Positions 57,549 through 64,000 of a stretch of DNA of 64,000 bases are shown one piece after another. Each line of letters begins with the position of its first letter. Positions within the stretch are counted from its first letter, which is position 1. This DNA comes from Tretioscincus oriximinensis. Its lineage: Eukaryota; Chordata; Lepidosauria; Squamata; Gymnophthalmidae. A program made the translations under genes and the position numbers. The notes under the pieces were generated by a model. It did not search any database. It had not been told where the DNA came from and worked only from the letters and a program-made list of their open reading frames with translations. The stretch spans positions 332,575-396,574 of the forward strand of contig JAJVDF010000412.1 in assembly GCA_022410635.1 (NCBI GenBank), written 5' to 3'.

Positions 57549-60500
57549 GGAAATACAAAGTACTTTTCTTTCTGACACAATTAGGAAGCTAACCAATTAA
57601 GTTACTTCTGAAATTGATTCTTTTGTGGGAATAAGAAATTAATCTTTCATACTGAAGNTAATTTTGGCAACTGTTGCTTTTGTTTCATCGGTTGGATAAT
57701 TTTCAAAGACTTTAGTTATTTCAGAGGTCTGACTTGAGGAAAACATATTGCATCCCTCAGCAAAGGAAGCAGGAGCAGCAGATGTATACATTGGAATAAT
57801 AAAGAAGGCCAAAAGAAATCTTCTACATTCTTGGAGGCAAAGCAAAGAGAAGTGTTTCCTTCCTCTACCATAAAAACACACACACACTTTATTAAAAAAA
57901 ATCCTTATAATAACACGACCCTGGTTGCATTAGTTTCCTTCCTGAGATACCTAGCCACGTGGTGTTTTGGAGTATTCTTGCTGTCATCATGGTTGACCAA
58001 ACAGGACTTTGTCAAAAGTGGGGAGCATAGTGATTAGTATTATTACAATTCTGATTAATCAGTTGCCTCTTTTACCTTAATTCTTTATTTCATAACATGC
58101 AACATAAACTTTTGCTTAGCAGGCATTCTTATTTAAACTTACGTTGTGCCATTATGACCAGGGAATACAACAGAAGACCCTTTAGTAACTGTTTTTGTGC
58201 TATTTATTGCATTCATTTTCTGCACTCTTCAATTCTGAATGCATANTGGTATTTTCTTATTTCTCTCTTCTATGTGAACTAAGCATCGTTCACACACAAT
58301 AACAAACAAACTCTGAGGCACCTTTGAAATGGTTCACAGATGGCATTATTTGTATGCTACCCTATATCTTTCCTTTCTCTTGAACATTCTAGGCTAGGAA
58401 ATGGTTGATTAGAGATGTTTTGAGATGGGATGACACCAGAACATCACCATCTCCAAGGTGCCGTTGAAATACTTTTTCAAATTTGCATCAAAATCCTGCC
58501 TATTCTGTCTTGTCACGAGGGTAGTAATAAGTAGTGTGTTAAAATAAATGGTCTTGCAAGTTGGATCCTGCTTTTGCTTAGATTGTCCTATGATTGCTTA
58601 GCATATTTTCAGATAAATAGTGCAATAGACAAGTTTTTATATAAATACTGTTCTTAAAATAATGTTCTTTCCTATAACTTCCCAGAAAGGTGGTTTTTCA
58701 CATTTGTAAGAACCCTTTTGGGAAGTTATTGAATACTCTTCTTCTGTTGAACCCTGATTCACAATATATCTTGGATTATGTCATTGTTGACCATGACTGC
58801 AGACACATGACATTTTCCTACTTGGATGTTACCAGGATGTTACAACACTATGACTGTTCTGCACCGTGTTCCAACGGAGTTTGGAGAATGCAACACGATG
58901 CATCAGGAAAAAAGATGTGAGGAACCGGAACTTTCTGATTGCTGATTCTTTCAGACATCTTTGCGAAACAGCCTGCAGAATTTCATACTCCATATTTACT
59001 TTTTGGTTAGATGGTGCAGAATCTGACTGTGCATGCTCAGAATTTACTTTCCGATTAGCCGGCTCATCTGTTTCAAGATTTTCTATTGGTTTGTTTGCGA
59101 ATCACGCTTGCAATCAGGTTATTTTGGAGCTTAATGCTATTGCAGTTTTTAACACGTTGCGTGGAGGGGGGCTACATCTTTGTTTTTGGGATTTCCCAAA
59201 CTTGTGTCATAAAATGATCTTGTGTGGCAATGCTGAGTGATTACTAATGTTGACTACAGTCAAGGATCTCCTGTCTTCACATAGATTTCTTTATAAGCCT
59301 TCATTAGAGTATGTTACAAGACTTGTTACTACGCAGTCTTCACAGGACTGGCCATTCCTGCAAGCTGTTACCCCCTGCCCATGCCTCTGAGCATGGTCAG
59401 TCAAGCATGCTAATTTTCCAGCAGAAGTGTTGTAATAATTAGACAGCTTGTCTGAGGGTTTAGTGGTACTTAACCAGATGTGAAAAGGCTAGTCCCCTGG
59501 TCCTGGCTTCCTCGCAGGAGCTTTTGCCAGCTGCCTTGTTACTAATGTTCGTTTTGCCCTTACTGGACTGCCAAGCTGCCTTTCTTACTGACTGCTTCCC
59601 CTATTGGGCTCAGTATCTGACTGAACGTACAAATCCTATGTGGATAATCTAGTATTCCCTCATATGCAGCTGGGGCAAAGTTTAGGTGGGAAATAGGAGA
59701 GATGCTTATAATAAGAACACCAGCAAGGTTTCTGTTGAAAGTAGTTGGTTGTGTGTGAGAGATATTTCCTTTGACAAAGAGAGCCAGGTGCCAGCACAGC
59801 ACATCCTAAATTTGCTGACTTGTAGGAAACTTCCCACCATCTGTCTTACCAGTCCTTTCTTCAGAGCTAGTTCATGTGGTCAGTTGAGGTCAAAATAGCT
59901 GGCTTACTTTGACAAGTAAAGCATTTACTCAATAAAGAATAGTGGCTGGCCCGTAATGATTATTTTATGTGACCGAGGCTATTGCCTTGATTCCATGAGG
60001 AAAAGGTGAGGATCAGCTGTTCTGAATCCCTCCCTTGAAAGAAATTTGCACTTAATTTATCTGTGATTTATACCAAGTTGGAATGCTGGCATGTGAAAAA
60101 ATATGACTTGCAATCAGGACATTGCACTATTTTTCTTTATAGGAAAAGGGCTGCTTTAACTTGATCTTCCATTATTTTTAGGATAATATTGGGGACTGCC
60201 TTCATTTTTCTAAGCATATTATCTCTCAGACTGGCCGCAATAAATTCAGGACACATACTGAAAATTAACTGTTGTTAAATAGTTACTGAGATGCTTTAAT
60301 CTTTAAATGGAGAGTTATTAAAGAATGGAGAAAATAATGGTTTTCTGCCTGCACTGTAATGTGTACTTGGGAATGAAATTCAACAGGTCATCTACATTTT
60401 GATTGCTAAGAATGAGCACAGATTTTTCTGTATTACTATAACAGAAATAGACTCATGGAATAGTGGATAACAGTAGTCTGAAAGTCTAGGCTCCTTTCCA

Positions 60501-60791
60501 CACTTGTCTGGTATACCAGATAATCTCAGTAAGGTTTGCAATTTCCTCCTTCATCTCCTATGTATGAGTAGAAAGCACCTACTGTATCTCATAATTCCTT
60601 TTCATGTGGCTTTTCCTCAGTAGATTAAAAAAAATCTCATTCAAGAAACCAAGCTTATGTCTTTGGCCTATTACCTTTCTTGTTTCTTTAATTATTCCAA
60701 CATAAGGAATGTGATGCTTTTTCAACTGTGTCTGAAGACTGTTTTATCCATGAATCCTAAATTAATGATTCCATGAATTAAATCAACTAGT
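57549..60791. other. Intron 2, nothing recognised
   Basis: Unique-looking sequence with a short CA run near 57,880. The open frame at 58,866-59,240 (124 codons, +) has no recognised domain or splice context. Confidence 0.5.
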
Positions 60792-61248
60792 TACTGCATC
60801 CACACAACTGAAACCTACTTCTATGGCTTTGTTCTGAAGGCAGCTCTGCCAGATGGGCTTGCGGGCCATCAGCACTCATAGCACTGGAATGGACCATTTC
60901 TCTGTGATTTTTCAGAGCAATTAGAAAGAGCAATTCAGTCACAGAGCACTTCAGAGTAGCTTTATTGCCCATGCACGGAATTCTGCATCTGGAGCGAGAC
61001 GTTTGCTGAAGAACTGCGAGAGCGAGGAAACAGTAGCCAGTTGTGCACAGACACACACGGTGGCTGCTGAGATTCCTTGTGACTGGGAGGCTAGCAAACN
61101 AGTAGTTTCCATGGGAGCACTGTGCTCCTTCTGAGGAGGATTCTGGAAGCTCCGTGGAGTATTGAGATATGTGAAGCCAGAGATGCAAACCCCTATGTCC
61201 AGCTACAAACTTAAAATGCACTGCTTCGGTGCATATGTGGATGGGGCC
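60792..61248. mobile_element. Probable MITE family 2, longer member
   Basis: Left TACTGCATCCACACAACTG and right ATGTGGATGGGGCC are imperfect inverse termini of family 2 type. CTAGT at 60,787-60,791 and 61,249-61,253 may be a 5-base duplication, though chance cannot be excluded. The interior is non-palindromic. Confidence 0.5.
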
Positions 61249-62454
61249 CTAGTCTCTGAGGAACCTTATAATTCCTACATGACTCTGTGAGGATAGGATC
61301 CGGATAACCTTGTCATTTCATGACTTGGAAATTGTTTTTAAAAGTTACTAATTCTACAGTTCTGCACCAGTCAGTCACTCTTCCACATGCTTGTGCGGAA
61401 TATAGGAGGGCCTGTCAACTGCTTGTATTCTGATCTAGTTTGCTGGGAAACCTAATGAGATCTGTGAAACATGCAATTGTGCACAAGGTTCATGACTTCA
61501 TTTTTCCAGTTTAGAAGGGTAGACCATTTTGGTGCTACATCTTATTTCATCACCAAAATGGGCTCTGAGGCCAGGAATCTTCATTTCTGAACACTGGAGC
61601 TCTATGTCTTGCATAGGGGCTGGGTTGGAACATGTCACTGTGTAGACAAAGTTTTTCCAGACCAGAACAATCCATCCCTGTCTTGGGATATTCTTGTTCT
61701 ACTATTCCAAACCACAATTGGTAAGTGCAGAATGGCCCTATGTTTCTCCGCAAGTTCCTTGCAGACACTTGTGTATGCAACTAGAGATGTAGTTCCCAAA
61801 TAGTTACCAGAAAACATGATCATTTTTTCATTTCTGGTCACTGTGGGTCTTTCTACACCTATCTTCATTGTTCCGGGATAGAATGGGCCACCCTTTTCTG
61901 GAACAGCAGGCCACCCCAAGCTGAGACAGATTGCTGCTAGAGCAAAGTAGGATCACCTTCATTCAGATGTGTCATTCTTAACTAGACTTGGCCATTGCCT
62001 GCAGAGAACTCTTGGAGAACAAAAATAATAATCTGGCAATACATGCTCTTGAAAAGGTGTTCCTTAGCATATCAGTTTAGGAGCAAGTATGGTATATCAG
62101 CCTTAGGAAACTGTGATGTATAGGAAATACCTGTATCTATATCTTCCCAGGATTTGAAATCATAATGTAGATGACCGTTTGCCATGTGGCTTTCCAGGTA
62201 CAGCTGCAGATAATTTTCAATTACAGAATACTGTTATCATTTTCAGAATGTAGCATATATATAAGGAACTTCTAAAGAACAAAGCAGCTCCAGCTTTGTT
62301 CAGGGTAACAAGTTCTGAATAATTCTGTTCAGAATAAGAAGTTCAAAATGAAATAATGGGAACTCTGTTCATGTTGAGTTCATTGAAAAAGTTGCCATTC
62401 ATTAAATGAATTCATGAGAAGCAAGTTCTTTCACATACTTGAGAAGAACTGGGA
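61249..62454. other. Intron 2, partly unclassified repeat
   Basis: The stretch 61,840-61,970 (GGTCTTTCTACACC, GGGATAGAATGGGCCA, CCCAAGCTGAGACAGA) resembles sequence at 6,300-6,480 in reverse, so it is probably an interspersed repeat. The rest is unassigned. Confidence 0.4.
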
Positions 62455-63440
62455 GCAAACATAGGAAGTTTAATTTATTCACAAAGGATCTGGATGCTAG
62501 TGTAAAAAGTGGGACAGCCAAGTTTGGTGATGGCACTAAATGGTTGAGGTAAAACCTTCAGAGAGCTCTCATGACATTCTGTGGGCAATGGAATGACAAA
62601 TACACTTTAACATAAGCAAGCACAAAGTTATGCACATTGGGACAAAGATTCCCAGTTTCTCCTGTTGGGGCAGGTTTTTGTGGTGGATCAAGAAAGGGAT
62701 CTAGAGAAGTTGGTGGATATCTCAGTGAAGGTATCAACCCAGCGAGCAGCAGAATTGAAAAAACTAATTCAATGCTAGGGGTAATTAGGAAGGAACTGGA
62801 AATCAAGCCAGCAAGTGTCATTTTGCACCTTCAAGCAATGTATTTGGAATATTGTGCACAGTATAGATGTTGTAGACCTGGAAAAAGGGCAACAAGAATG
62901 ATCAAGGGGCTGGGGTACCTCCCTTATGAAATCAGTCTGGGTCTCTTCAGCCTTGAAAAATGATGTTTAAGAGATGATCTGACTGAAATGTATACAATCA
63001 TGCATGAAACGGACCAGGTAAATAAGGAAGAACATTTCCCCTATTACACAACACTAGAACCAGGGATACTGCTTGAAGATGATGTGCAGGAGAGTTAAGA
63101 GCAAGCAGAAACTGTTTTTCACTCAGAGGGTCATCCATGTATAGAATCCAGATGAGATGGTGATAGCAACCACTTTGAGTAGATTTAAGATAGGATCAGC
63201 CACATTCATGAATGCCAAGTGTATCAGTGGCTACTAGTATGGATAGATGCCATCATTGATGCTGCCTCTGGATTAACAGGTTGCCTCTGTATGCCTTTTG
63301 CATACAGTCAACAGCAGGTGAAAGTTTTACCTTCTCCTGCTGCTTGAGAATGCCTAGGTGAAATTGTTGGACCACTGGGTGAGATAGTATGCCCGACAGA
63401 ATGGGGCCTGATTCAGAATGGATCTTCTTACGATGTTGTG
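62455..63440 (+). repeat. CR1-like LINE 3' kilobase, longest copy in window
   Basis: From TTCACAAAGGATCTGGATGC through coding remnants KTNSMLGVIRKELE, LEYCAQYR and RATRMIKGLGYLPYE (frame from 62,637) to the terminal GATTCAGAATGGATCTTCTT. Several frameshifts and stops; non-functional. Confidence 0.85.
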
Positions 63441-64000
63441 AAGCCATTTTGTTGAACACCTGTGCCAACAAGAAGAGGGGAGTATGTCTGTCTATATAAT
63501 TGAAGAATTGCTTTTTTTCCTTTAAGACAGCTGTTTGCAATTCTGAGCAAGTAAAAGCAAGAAAACAAAACAAGGAGCTCAGGGTTTACCCCCTCAACTT
63601 TTATAAATTCTGTTGGATCCAAGGTTCTACTACAGTTGCAGCTTTGCATGTCCCTTTTACTTGTGATTATTTTGCACGTGCATCACGATGTGGGGTTATA
63701 CACACAGCCCATTCCCACCCCTCCCATTCTGAGCGTTAGGCCCTTCCTAAGCTGCTTGGCATGGGCTCACTTTCTTTGAACAATATTCCAACCTCTAAGA
63801 GCCTTAATAGCTAGGGGGATTTCAAGGGGACAGAAAAAGTGGGGAGGGATTGCCTTCCTTTTTTCAACTCTGGCTTCAAGCAGTTTGTTTTCTTAATCTT
63901 ATTGGGATAAATACTGTGCTGGAGAATCAAGGTCTCCACGGTAGGCAGGATTTTGGAAAGTCAAATCATCCTGCAGAATTTGGGTTTTTTTCTGTGAATT
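63441..64000. other. Intron 2, nothing recognised
   Basis: No repeat or exon seen before the window end. Confidence 0.45.

Larger units (their letters stand above)
39495..64000 (+). other. RNF220: RNF220 intron 2, 5' part (runs off window)
   Basis: It begins with GTAAGT at 39,495 directly after the phase 1 Cys codon. No acceptor followed by recognisable RNF220 exon 3 sequence (which should resume with the Cys-Lys-Lys stretch) is seen before 64,000, so the intron is at least 24.5 kb, in keeping with the very long second intron of the gene in other vertebrates. It contains SINEs, CR1 and L2-like tails, MITEs and unique blocks listed separately. Confidence 0.85.

Overview
The window looks like vertebrate genomic DNA, most likely from a squamate reptile. 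Coding density is very low, genes have GT-AG introns, there is one CpG-island promoter, and the repeats are CR1 and L2-like LINE 3' ends, a tRNA-headed SINE, a BovB-like LINE fragment, Tc1/mariner and hAT elements and many miniature elements. The BovB fragment plus hAT/OC1-like and mariner elements argue for a squamate over a bird, crocodilian or turtle, but the species is not determined. Scattered single Ns are unresolved bases in the assembly.

Only one host gene is supported: the 5' end of RNF220 (RING-type E3 ubiquitin ligase), on the + strand. Its layout is a CpG island (about 30.96-32.02 kb), a non-coding exon 1 ending at a consensus donor (31,608/31,609), a 7.1-kb intron 1, and exon 2 (38,756-39,494). 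Exon 2 carries a short uORF, the start codon at 38,873 and the first 207 codons plus one base. The first part of a large intron 2 runs to the window end. The zinc-binding and RING parts lie beyond the window.

Region by region: 1-30 kb is intergenic DNA dominated by mobile elements. These include an L2-like tail, an internally deleted mariner (6,895-7,874) with both inverted repeats and TA target duplication, CR1 tails in both orientations, a BovB remnant, an OC1-like hAT nested in a CR1 (24,262-24,573), and an LTR-like unit with TATA, CCAAT and AATAAA (about 26.74-27.10 kb). Eight copies of one TA-flanked miniature-element family lie here: four asymmetric copies of about 350-540 bp and four fold-back copies of about 146-203 bp. 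The fold-back form looks like two inverted copies of one end of the asymmetric form. The 30.2-34.0 kb promoter zone is ringed by five short fold-back MITEs of a second family. Intron 1 from 34 to 38.7 kb is nearly repeat-free, as expected of sequence under constraint. Intron 2 holds more MITEs of the second family, a hAT MITE with an 8-bp duplication (54,610-55,042), a long inverted-repeat element (56,757-57,175), SINEs and CR1 tails, with some repeat-poor blocks that may be conserved non-coding elements.

I saw no multi-gene system, CRISPR array, rRNA or functional tRNA. The most unusual content is the architecture of the miniature elements, not a protein system.
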